From: Pseudomonas fluorescens
GTDB taxonomy: Bacteria; Pseudomonadota; Gammaproteobacteria; Pseudomonadales; Pseudomonadaceae
NCBI RefSeq assembly: GCF_902497855.1
Contig: NZ_CABVHU010000001.1
Span: 62,001-126,000, forward strand
Direction of reading: 5' to 3'
DNA length: 64,000 bases
In this document: positions 33,768 through 42,092 of the stretch, in pieces
Numbering within the stretch: the stretch's first letter is position 1
Layout: the number at the start of each line of letters is the position of its first letter
The notes under the pieces: generated by a model
The model's database searches: none
Told to the model about the DNA's origin: nothing
What the model saw: only the letters and a program-made list of their open reading frames with translations
Program-made: the position numbers and the translations under genes

Positions 33768-34541
33768 ATGAAAAAACGTGTGCTGCTAGGCGCTTTGGCA
33801 CTGTCCGTACTCTGCGTACAGACTTTCGCCGATGAGAAACCTCTAAAAATTGGTATTGAAGCGGCTTACCCTCCATTTGCCTCCAAGGCATCTGACGGCA
33901 GCATCGTGGGTTTCGACTACGACATCGGCAATGCCTTGTGTGCAGAGATGAAGGTTTAGTGTGTCTGGGTGGAACAGGAGTTCGACGGTCTGATCCCGTC
34001 ACTCAAGGTGCGCAAGATCGATTTGATCCTTTCGTCCATGACCATCACCGAGGACCGCAAGAAGTCCGTGGACTTCACCGATCGCTACTATCTGACCCAG
34101 GCACGCCTTGTGTTCAAGCAGAGTACTGCCGTCAGCAGTAGCCTGGATGAACTCAAGGGTAAGAAAATTGGTGTGCAGCGCGGTTCAATCCATGACCGCT
34201 TTGCCAATGAAGTGCTGGCACCTAAGGGCGCGGTCATCGTTCCTTACGGCTCGCAAAACGAAATTTACCTGGACGTAGTTGCCGGACGCCTTGATGGCAC
34301 ATTGGCTGACGCCGTATTGCTCTCTGAGGGCTTCCTGAAGACCGACGCCGGCAAAGATTTTGCTTTCGCAGGCCCGGCATTTACTGACGTCAAATATTTC
34401 GGCGGCGGTTCGGGTATTGCCGTGCGTAAGGGCGACCCATTGAAAGATAAGTTCAGCGCAGCTATTGCCGCCATTCGCGCCAACGGTACCTACAAAAATG
34501 TCGAGGAAAAATACTTCGATTTCGATATCTACGGCAAGTAA
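33768..34541 (+). pseudogene. argT: Lys/Arg/Orn-type periplasmic binding protein interrupted by one amber codon
   Basis: A signal peptide (ending QTFADEK) and the sequence LKIGIEAAYPPFASKASDGSIVGFDYDIG begin a typical 257-residue ArgT/HisJ protein. Codon 64 is TAG (33957-33959); the same frame then continues with [23 protein letters not shown] to a normal end, [11 protein letters not shown]. The family has a lysine at this place (MKVKCVWV), so a single base change from AAG is the simplest cause. Nothing else is damaged, which suggests a recent loss, or possible suppression. The cognate permease and ATPase genes downstream are broken too. Confidence 0.85.
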
Positions 34542-34549
34542 CCACCCAA

Positions 34550-34900
34550 CGCCGCAGCCTGCGCGCCACGCCGAACGGCGAGATCGAAGCGGCCAAGGCC
34601 ATGGGCATGTCGCGCTTCAATATGTACAAGCGCATCCTGCTGCCGTCGGCTTTGCGCCGGGCACTGCCGCAGTACAGCAACGAAGTGATCATGATGCTGC
34701 AGACCACCAGTCTGGCCTCCATCGTGACCCTGATCGACATCACCGGCGCCGCGCGCACGGTCAACGCCCAGTTCTACCTGCCGTTCGAGGCGTACATCGC
34801 TGCGGGTGTGTTATACCTGTGCCTGACCTTCATCCTGGTGAAGCTGTTCAAACTGGCCGAGCGCCGCTGGCTGGGCTATCTGGCCCCGCGGAAGCACTGA
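34550..34900 (+). pseudogene. HisM-type amino acid ABC permease, C-terminal remnant
   Basis: The frame RRSLRATPNGEIEAAKAMGM followed by YKRILLPSALRRALPQYSN and IDITGAARTVNAQFYLPFEAYIAAGVLY is the EAA loop and last helices of a HisM-like permease. It begins only 9 bases after the binding-protein stop, so the whole HisQ-type gene and the first part of this one have been deleted. It ends normally (LAPRKH). It cannot form a channel. Confidence 0.8.
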
Positions 34901-34901
34901 T

Positions 34902-34970
34902 ATGGAAAGTATTGAGGCCAAGGTGGCGGGGCGCGAAGCGCTGCGTCACGGGCGCTTGCTCAACGACTGA
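34902..34970 (+). CDS. Short open frame of 22 codons between permease and ATPase remnants
   Basis: MESIEAKVAGREALRHGRLLND follows the permease stop by one base and ends 27 bases before the ATPase start. It has no ribosome site and no recognised motif. It may be the stump of a gene that once lay in the importer operon, or chance. Confidence 0.2.
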   Translation: MESIEAKVAGREALRHGRLLND

Positions 34971-34997
34971 CTGACTGTTTTTGTGAGAACCGACCGC

Positions 34998-35446
34998 ATG
35001 TACAAACTTGAAGTCCAAGACCTGCATAAACGCTATGGCAGTCACGAAGTGCTCAAGGGCGTGTCCCTGAAAGCGGCGGCTGGCGATGTGATCAGCATCA
35101 TCGGCTCCAGTGGCTCCGGCAAAAGTACCTTCCTGCGTTGCATCAACCTGCTGGAGCAGCCGTACGCGGGCAGGATCCTGCTCAACAGCGAAGAGCTGAA
35201 ACTGGTGGCGAACAAGGACGGCGCAATGAAAGCCGCCGACCCGAAACAGCTGCAACGCATGCGTTCGCGCCTGTCGATGGTGTTCCAGCATTTCAACCTG
35301 TGGTCGCACATGACCGCGCTGGAAAACATCATGGAAGCGCCGGTTCATGTACTGGGCGTGTCCAAGGCCGAGGCTCGCGAGAAAGCCGAGCACTACCTGA
35401 ACAAGGTTGGCGTGGCGCATCGCAAGGATGCCTACCCGGGTGTTTG
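34998..35446 (+). pseudogene. HisP-type ABC ATPase, truncated
   Basis: From the ATG at 34998, MYKLEVQDLHKRYGSHEVLKG leads to Walker A GSSGSGKST and the Q-loop VFQHFNLWSHMTALEN, as in HisP. After AHRKDAYPGV the frame stops at a TGA, where intact members continue with the LSGGQ signature and Walker B. About 149 of 255 residues remain. The break point joins unrelated sequence belonging to a reverse-strand azoreductase relic. Confidence 0.85.
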
Positions 35447-35626
35447 AACAGTTGCTCCTGTGACAGCCGGGCGCGGGTATCCTGGACCGTTGCTCGGACG
35501 GCCTCTTCACCGAACACCAAGCCCTGAAGGTAGGTGCCGCAGGGATGCCACTAACTCCAGTGCCAACTGATACGCATGGGAAACCTGGCCATTCGGGCTG
35601 GCATTGATTAACAGAACATTGTTCAT
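35430..35626 (-). pseudogene. Flavodoxin-fold NAD(P)H oxidoreductase (azoreductase-like) remnant
   Basis: On the minus strand an ATG at 35626 starts MNNVLLINASPNGQVSHAYQ and LALELVASLR, an N-terminus of the AzoR/NQO family with its flavin-phosphate loop. After about 32 codons the frame breaks, and FGEEAVRATVQDTRARL continues in another frame until the ATPase fragment. Most of the about 200-residue protein is gone. It is divergent from the MocR relic, the usual arrangement of a MocR target gene. Family call moderate. Confidence 0.5.
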
Positions 35627-35659
35627 GTCTGATTCTCTGTCTGAAGGCTCTGCGTGAGC

Positions 35660-36537
35660 GCTGGATGCCTTTCCCCGCAAGCTCTGGACAAGATTGGCGG
35701 GCCGTCAGCTACGGCAGGCCGGCCTCGAGGGGCTCGTCTACCCGGACCCGCGAGGCCATGCACCTTTACGCGCAGCTATTGCGGCCTACTTGGGCATTTC
35801 GCGGGGTATTTCCTGCCACCCGGAGCAGGTGTTCGTGTGCGCGGGCTATCGCGCGTGCCTGGACCTAATTAATCACACGCTGATGCACCCAGGTGATACG
35901 TGCTGGATGGAAGAGCCCGGCTACTTCATGGCCAGGAACGCTCTACTGGAAGCTGGCGCACAGTTGGTGCCGGTTCCAGTGGATGACCAGGGGCTTGACG
36001 TCGCGCAAGGCATCGCTCGCTTCCCGGATGCCCGCTTCGCAGAGGTCACACCGACCCACCAGAGCCCGCTGGGTGTGTCGCTGTCACTGCCGCGTCGGTT
36101 GGCGCTACTGGACTGGGCCAACCGCCAAGGTAGCTGGATCATCGAGGATGATTACGACAGTGAATACCGCTATCAGGGCAAGCCCTTGCCTGCCCTCAAG
36201 AGCCTCGACCAGCAGGGCCGCGTGCTCTACACCGGTACCTTCAGCAAGGTACTGTTTCCAGGCCTGCGCTTGGCCTATCTGGTTGTGCCGGCCGAGCAGA
36301 GCGACGCGTTCGCCCGCCAGGCGGATCGTCTGCATTAGTGATCAACCCTCAGGCGGGGGGCATGCACCTGGTCGAGGGTCTTCGCGAAGGTGATGATATC
36401 GAGTTCGCTCAGCGTGCCCGGGCTGTTGGCATAGCCGTCGAACCGCTGTCACAGTGGTACCTGGAAGCCAAGCCCAGGCACGGCCTGGTGCTTGCCTTCA
36501 CGAACATCACCAGTGCCGAAGAGGCATCGACTATTCC
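35660..36537 (+). pseudogene. MocR-type (GntR HTH plus aminotransferase) regulator, broken
   Basis: The frame DAFPRKLWTRLAGRQLRQAG and then VYPDPRGHAPLRAAIAAYLG is the aminotransferase-like domain of MocR regulators. PGYFMARNALLEAGA, PTHQSPLGVSLS, IIEDDYDSEYRYQG and YTGTFSKVLFPGLRLAYLV (PLP lysine) follow. The N-terminal winged helix is missing, and after RQADRLH (stop at 36336-36338) the C-terminal part, GGMHLVEGLREGDDIEFAQ, is in another frame next to a deletion. It cannot work as a regulator. Confidence 0.8.
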
Positions 36538-37122
36538 ATGGCGACCCCGAAGTCAAGCCCGTCTATCCGGGACGGCGATGCGCAGGTCCGCGCCAACCAG
36601 AAGCTGCGCACCCGTCAAGCGCTGATCGATGCCGCCGTCGCGTTGCGCGACGAGGGCCATAACCCTAGCGTGGCGCAAGTGGCCGAGCGCGCGAGGGTGT
36701 CGCGCGCCACGGCGTATCGCTATTTTCCTTCGATGGAGGCGTTGATCAGCGAGACGGCGGCCGACCGTGAGATGCCGCCGCTGGAGCGTCTCTGGCGCCC
36801 GGGTGGCGATCCGGTCAAGGGCATCGGCCTGGCGGCGAATGCGTTGAACACACTGTTGCTCGACGACGAGATCGGCCTGCACGTGATGGAGCGTTCGTTC
36901 ATGACGGTGTGGCTCGACAGCGAGGCCCACGAGCCCCTGCGGCCGGGCCGACGCATGAGCTACATCGAGCCGATCGTCGACTCGCTCAAAGACGTGCTGT
37001 CACCCCGGGCGCGCAAGCGACTGAAGCAGGCGCTGTCGATCGTCATGGGCACCGAGGCGTTGATCGCCGTGCGTGATATCAGTCGCGCGAGCATCGAAGA
37101 ATCCCTCGATGCCGCCGCCTGA
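36538..37122 (+). CDS. TetR-family transcriptional regulator
   Basis: A 194-residue protein from the ATG at 36538. The DNA-binding domain is RQALIDAAVALRDEGHNPSV followed by QVAERARVSRATAYRYFPSMEALI, a clear TetR helix-turn-helix. The ligand domain is not assigned. The ATG has only a weak ribosome site, and the frame is open further upstream into the MocR relic, so the original start may have been lost. It converges on the RND exporter gene with a 40-base gap; its target is unknown. Confidence 0.82.
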   Translation: MATPKSSPSIRDGDAQVRANQKLRTRQALIDAAVALRDEGHNPSVAQVAERARVSRATAYRYFPSMEALISETAADREMPPLERLWRPGGDPVKGIGLAANALNTLLLDDEIGLHVMERSFMTVWLDSEAHEPLRPGRRMSYIEPIVDSLKDVLSPRARKRLKQALSIVMGTEALIAVRDISRASIEESLDAAA

Positions 37123-37162
37123 GCGCGCGGATCGTACCCGCCGCCCAGATGATCCACTCAAT

Positions 37163-39556
37163 TCACCGAAGTGTGCCCACTTGCACATTACGTCGGGCAG
37201 TGAGGTTGGCAGGCCTGACCCTCAGCAACGATACCAGTGCCGGCATGAGCACTAACGCCCCTACCATGTTCCATACAAACAGCAGGACCAACAACAGCCC
37301 CATGTCCGCCTGGAACTTCAACGACGAGAACGCCCAGGTACTCACCCCCAGGGCCAGGGTGATGCCGGTGAAGGCTACGGATGTCCCTGTGGTTTTCAGT
37401 GTTTCGAAGTAGGCCTGACGCAGTTCCATGCCTTGTCGCAGAAAACTTTCCATGCGGCTGTAGAGGTAAATGCCGTAGTCGACGCCGATGCCGACACCCA
37501 GGGCGATCACGGGCAGGGTGGCGATCTTCACCCCCAGGCCCATCTTCGCCATCACCGCTTCGCACAGCACGGTCGAGAGGTACAGGGGCGCCATCAGGGC
37601 GAAGGTGACCTTCAGCGATTTGAACTCCCACAGCACCACCAGCGAGATGATCACGAACACCAGCACCAGCATCAGCTTTTCGGAATGCTTTATGACGCTG
37701 TTGGTCGCGGCTTCGATGCCGGCATTACCGGCGGCCTGAAGCACCTCGAACTGGCCGCCGGCATAGTCTTGACTGAAACGTTCGACGGCCTCGCCGACCC
37801 GGCTGAGCGTCTGGGCCTTGTGGTCGCGCAGGTAAAGGCTGATGGGCACCATGCTGCAGTCGCTGTCGACCTGTTCGGCCGGCACGCCGGAGCGGGCGTT
37901 GTTCATCACATAGGGATCGCGAGACAGCTCTGCCCATTTCGGGTTGCCTTCGTTACGGGCGACGATATTGAAGCGCATGGTGTCGTACAGCGATTGCACC
38001 GACTCCACACCTTCGACTTCACGCAACTGCTGTGCGAGTTGATGGGCGAGGTCCGCGGCGGTAAAGCGTGAACATTGCTCCGCCGCCGTCTTGAACATCA
38101 GCACATAGACATCGGTGCTGGTGGTGTAGTGGGCGAGCAGGTAGGCGTTGTCCTGATTGTAGCGGGCCTGGGGCCGAAACTCCGGGGCTCCGCCGTCGAG
38201 GTCGCCGATCTTCAGGTCCTGACGCGCCTGGTAACCCATGGCCAGCAGCACCAGGCAGACCAGCACCAGCGGCACGGCGAAGCGCGGTTCGACGACCGCG
38301 GCAAGGCGCCGGAACACCGGCCAGGAAGCCTTGGCCCGAGCGTGCTGGCGGGCTGTGGCGCGGGGGCTGACGCCGACATAGGACATGAGCAATGGCAGCA
38401 GGAACATCTTGGTAAAGATGGCGACGAACACGCCGATGCTGGCGGTGATCGCCAGTTGCTTGATCACGCCGATATCGATCACCAGCAGGGTGATGAAACC
38501 CACAGCATCGGCCAGCAGCGCCATGGTGCCGGGAATGAACAGCGCCCGGAAAGTGCGTCGCGACGCTTCTATCGGCCCGTGGCCCTGGGCCGTTTCACTG
38601 ACCATCAGGTTGATGTTCTGCACCGCATGGCTGATGCCGATGGCGAAAATCAGGAAGGGCACCAGGATCGAGTAGGGGTCCAGGCCGTAGCCCAGCAGGC
38701 TGAGGATGCCCAGTTGACACACAACGGTGAGCAGGCAGGTGAAGACGGTGATCGAGGTGCTGCGCCAGCACCGGCAATAGGCATAAAGCAGGGCACTGAT
38801 CAGCACCACGGTGAAGGCGAAGAACAGGGCAATGTTCGCCGCTGCCGCCAGCAAATCACCAATGATCTGTGCAAAGCCGATCACCCGGATGGTCACGCCC
38901 CGGGCCGAGAAGTGCTCGCGAACCTGCTGGTCCAGGGCCTGGCTGAAAGCGCCATAGTCCAGGGGCTGACCGGTTTGTGGGTCGGCATCCAGCAGCGGCA
39001 CACGGATGATGGTCGAGCGCAGGTCATTGGCCACCAGGCTGCCAGGCATGTTGGCGCGCTGGATGTTCTGCCGCACTTGGGCCAGGGCCTTCGGGCTGCC
39101 ATCGTAGCCGTCGGGAATGACCCGGCCGCTGCGCACCCCCTCGGTGGTGACTTCGGACCACACGGCATTGGGGGTCCACAATGATTTGAGCTTGCCGCGG
39201 TCAACTCCGGGAATATAAAAGACCTTGTCGGTGACCTCGCGCAGGGTTTGCAGAAACGCCGGGGTGAAGATTTCCCCCTCGGGGTTTTCAACGATGATGC
39301 GCAGTACGTTGCTTTGCGGGCGCAGCACATCCTCGAAGCGCAGGTAGTTCTGGATGTACGGGTGACTGGTTGGGATCATTCGCGTGAAACTGGCGTCCGC
39401 CTTGAGCGACAGGGCCTTGTAGCCCAGCAGCAGCGAGACCAGCAGGAACAGTATCAGCACGGCGACGCGGTGGTGGAACAGCCCCCGCTCCAGTGCGTTC
39501 ATCAAGCGTGACTCGGGGATGTCCAGTTGCAGACGGTGTTTGGCCTGGACGGTCAT
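37163..39556 (-). CDS. RND-superfamily transporter (HAE3/MMPL type)
   Basis: A 797-residue inner-membrane protein with the duplicated RND plan: one helix, a large periplasmic loop, a cluster of helices at about 225-400, a second loop, and a second helix cluster at about 630-790. The segments GISHAVQNINLMVSETAQGHG, LADAVGFITLLVID and ALGVGIGVDYGIYLYSRM are sterol-sensing/MMPL-like. In pseudomonads it typically travels with DUF1302, DUF1329 and YCF48-like genes, as here. Export or trans-envelope movement of a hydrophobic compound is likely; the substrate is unknown. Confidence 0.88.
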   Translation of the reverse strand: MTVQAKHRLQLDIPESRLMNALERGLFHHRVAVLILFLLVSLLLGYKALSLKADASFTRMIPTSHPYIQNYLRFEDVLRPQSNVLRIIVENPEGEIFTPAFLQTLREVTDKVFYIPGVDRGKLKSLWTPNAVWSEVTTEGVRSGRVIPDGYDGSPKALAQVRQNIQRANMPGSLVANDLRSTIIRVPLLDADPQTGQPLDYGAFSQALDQQVREHFSARGVTIRVIGFAQIIGDLLAAAANIALFFAFTVVLISALLYAYCRCWRSTSITVFTCLLTVVCQLGILSLLGYGLDPYSILVPFLIFAIGISHAVQNINLMVSETAQGHGPIEASRRTFRALFIPGTMALLADAVGFITLLVIDIGVIKQLAITASIGVFVAIFTKMFLLPLLMSYVGVSPRATARQHARAKASWPVFRRLAAVVEPRFAVPLVLVCLVLLAMGYQARQDLKIGDLDGGAPEFRPQARYNQDNAYLLAHYTTSTDVYVLMFKTAAEQCSRFTAADLAHQLAQQLREVEGVESVQSLYDTMRFNIVARNEGNPKWAELSRDPYVMNNARSGVPAEQVDSDCSMVPISLYLRDHKAQTLSRVGEAVERFSQDYAGGQFEVLQAAGNAGIEAATNSVIKHSEKLMLVLVFVIISLVVLWEFKSLKVTFALMAPLYLSTVLCEAVMAKMGLGVKIATLPVIALGVGIGVDYGIYLYSRMESFLRQGMELRQAYFETLKTTGTSVAFTGITLALGVSTWAFSSLKFQADMGLLLVLLFVWNMVGALVLMPALVSLLRVRPANLTARRNVQVGTLR

Positions 39557-40662
39557 TGCAGGTACTCCTTGAACTCGTCACGCCCGAGCAGGCGCAAGCC
39601 GCGATTGCCGACCAGCGCCAGGGTCCCGTCGGATAAAGTCGCTGCGCCCAGCCACACGGCCTTGTTGCGCGGTTGTAGAACGCGGAAATGCTCCAGGTCC
39701 TTGCTGTACAGCAGGCCCGCCTGGCCGGTGAGTAACACACTGTTGTCGGCCAGTTGCTCGGCGCCATACAGGTGGGTAGGACTCGACAGCGTGGCGGCCC
39801 GCCAGTGCTGGCCGTCGTCCTGGCTGCTGAACAGCGCGCCACCGAAACCCATGGCCAGAACCTGGCCATCGCGCAATTGAATCAGTTTGTACAGCGAGGC
39901 CAGCGTTAGTACTTGCGCCGGTTGCCACTGGCCGGCGGATTGGTGATACAGCCGTCCGCCTTCTCCGGCAATCAGCAGGTCGCCGTTGGCCAGGCCCACG
40001 ACAGTGTTCAGGTGCAGGCGATCGGGGTTGTCGAGGCCGGCAATATAAGCCCAGGTGCTGCCGCCATCGGTGGTGTGCAGCACGGTGCCGTAGGCGCCGA
40101 CTACCCAGCCTTCGCGGGCGTTGCGAAACCATACATCCAGCAGGGGGCGAGAGGGCCCGGCTTCGGCGCCGGCGCTGATGTCATCGAGGGTGAAGCGGGC
40201 GCTCTCCAGTGCCTGTTCGTCAGTCGAGGGCGCGGCCTGCAGATGCGCGACTTCGCCTTGCGCCCATTCGAGCATCAACCCATTGACGGTTCTGCCGTCC
40301 AGTTGCCGGGTCCAGGAGGCGCCGCCATCGTCGCTGTGCAGCACCACACCGTCATGACCCACTGCCCAACCGTACTGATCGTCGACGAAATGCACGGCGG
40401 TCAGCAGCAGGTCTACGGGTACCCTGGCCTGGTCGACCTGGCCATCGGCCTTGCGCACAAGGATATGACCCTCGGCACCGACCATGATCAGGCGATCCGC
40501 CAGCGGCTGCACATCCAGCAAAGGGGCCTGCTGTGCCTTGGCAGTCAGGCGTGACGGACGTTCGAGGCGGTCTGCCAGGGGCGCCGCCCAGGCGACGGTC
40601 GACAGCAGGCAGGTACTCAGGCTCAAGGCAAGGCCACAGCAGGCAAAGTCAGGCATCTTCAT
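39553..40662 (-). CDS. YCF48/BNR-repeat beta-propeller, exported
   Basis: About 369 residues from the ATG at 40662, with a signal peptide ending STVAWAAPLA. The body has repeated units such as YGWAVGHDGVVLHSDDGGASW and EGWVVGAYGTVLHTTDGGSTW, as in the photosystem II assembly factor YCF48 and BNR-repeat proteins, which form a seven-bladed propeller. It overlaps the RND gene by 4 bases. In this gene set it is presumably a periplasmic partner of the RND transporter. No enzyme activity is implied. Confidence 0.85.
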   Translation of the reverse strand: MKMPDFACCGLALSLSTCLLSTVAWAAPLADRLERPSRLTAKAQQAPLLDVQPLADRLIMVGAEGHILVRKADGQVDQARVPVDLLLTAVHFVDDQYGWAVGHDGVVLHSDDGGASWTRQLDGRTVNGLMLEWAQGEVAHLQAAPSTDEQALESARFTLDDISAGAEAGPSRPLLDVWFRNAREGWVVGAYGTVLHTTDGGSTWAYIAGLDNPDRLHLNTVVGLANGDLLIAGEGGRLYHQSAGQWQPAQVLTLASLYKLIQLRDGQVLAMGFGGALFSSQDDGQHWRAATLSSPTHLYGAEQLADNSVLLTGQAGLLYSKDLEHFRVLQPRNKAVWLGAATLSDGTLALVGNRGLRLLGRDEFKEYLQ

Positions 40663-40728
40663 CGCACAAATCTCAAAAGCGGAGGAGAGGATGGCCACAA
40701 AGGCCATCCCCAGGGCGCAGTGGTGGGT

Positions 40729-42078
40729 TCAGCGACCCGAGCGGCGCAGTGCCGACGGGCTGAAGTCAGTCAGCTTGGCGGTGAGGCCGAAGGTCGCGCT
40801 GCGCTCTTCGTTTTCCAGGCCATAGACCACATAACGGCGCGCCTGCAGGTCGTAGATCACTTCGCTGATATGGATCGCCGACAGCACGTCGTAGCGTTGC
40901 AGGCTGTGAGCTTCCTGCACCCGCCACAGTTCGCCGCGACCGTCATAGAGGTCGGCCGCGAGAATGCTCCAGCTGTCCTCGTCGACATAGAACACCCGTT
41001 TGGCATAGATGTGCCGCTCGCTCGGCTTCAAGGTCGCCTCGACGACCCAGACCCGGTGCATTTCGTAGCGCAGCAAATCCTGGTCGAGATGGTTGGCCTG
41101 GATGATGTCCTTGTACTTGAGGCTGCGGCTGGCCAGCTTGTAGGTGTTATAGGGCACGAGCATTTCTTTCTTGCCCGTAAGCTTCCAGTCGTACTTGTCC
41201 GTCGCGCCGTTGTACATGTCGATGGTGTCGTAGGTGCGCAGGCCGTCGGAGGTGCCCAGCGGCGAGTCATAGGCCGCTTCCGGCGCGCGCAGTACGCGAC
41301 GTTGCCCCGGATTGTAGGTCCAGGCCAGGCGCGCTTCACGGGTCTGGTCGATGGGTTCGTGGATCAGGGTCTGGCCGCCAGCCACGCTTTCCGGCGACGT
41401 CACCTTGCCCAGGTAGTAGTAGAGCCGGTTGGGCTCCGGGTTGCCCATGGCGGAGGCCATGACGGCTTTGACCTCGCGCCGGATCGGGGTGAAGTTGCCG
41501 TTGCTTTGCACCACCATCTCGGTGGGGTAGTACTGATAGCCACCGGTGCGGTAGCGCACGAAATGATTGAACAACACTTCCACGCCGGTCTTGGGAACGG
41601 GGAAGGGCACGCTGCTTTTTTCGTAGCCGGCCAGTCCGTTGTTGTCGGCGGTGAGGCTGACCTCGGAGGCCTCTTTGCGGATCTGCGCATACTCGCTCTG
41701 CGGCAGGGCCGCGGTGCGGTGGCTCGGGTACACGGGCATCGAGAAGTCCGTGTACTTGGCCAGCATGGCCTGGTACCCATGGCTGAGGTGCGCCGCATAT
41801 TGTTTGAAGTTGCTGGCATTGATGGTGTACAGGGGTTTCTCGCCGGCAAAGGGGTCGACATAGCCCTGACCGGGGTTGGAACCGGCCGGGGCCTGGGTCA
41901 GGCCGCCGGTCCAGGCCGGAATGCTGCCGTCGGCGTTGCCGGCTTTCTCGGCACCGGTGGGGGTCAGGTCCTGGCCCAGGCGGGCGACCTCGGCGCTGTC
42001 CAGTTTAGCCATGGCGGAGAGGCTGATAAGGCTGAGGACGCTGCCCAATGCGGCAGCGCGAAGCAGAGTGGTGTTCAT
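40729..42078 (-). CDS. DUF1329 family exported protein (LolB/lipoprotein-carrier-like fold)
   Basis: A 449-residue protein from the ATG at 42078 (GAGG upstream), with a signal peptide ending SLSAMAKLD. The early LGQDLTPTGAEKAGNADGSIPAWTGGL and the later VYPSHRTAALP are hallmarks of DUF1329. The family has been compared with LolA/LolB-type lipid carriers and almost always accompanies DUF1302 barrels. It is expected to move a hydrophobic compound across the periplasm, by association only. Confidence 0.88.
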   Translation of the reverse strand: MNTTLLRAAALGSVLSLISLSAMAKLDSAEVARLGQDLTPTGAEKAGNADGSIPAWTGGLTQAPAGSNPGQGYVDPFAGEKPLYTINASNFKQYAAHLSHGYQAMLAKYTDFSMPVYPSHRTAALPQSEYAQIRKEASEVSLTADNNGLAGYEKSSVPFPVPKTGVEVLFNHFVRYRTGGYQYYPTEMVVQSNGNFTPIRREVKAVMASAMGNPEPNRLYYYLGKVTSPESVAGGQTLIHEPIDQTREARLAWTYNPGQRRVLRAPEAAYDSPLGTSDGLRTYDTIDMYNGATDKYDWKLTGKKEMLVPYNTYKLASRSLKYKDIIQANHLDQDLLRYEMHRVWVVEATLKPSERHIYAKRVFYVDEDSWSILAADLYDGRGELWRVQEAHSLQRYDVLSAIHISEVIYDLQARRYVVYGLENEERSATFGLTAKLTDFSPSALRRSGR

Positions 42079-42092
42079 GGTAGACCTCACGT

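Noticed and set aside
38075..39184. A 369-codon plus-strand frame opposite the RND gene
   Set aside because: H/Q/D/G-rich shadow; the RND protein on the other strand is intact and full length.
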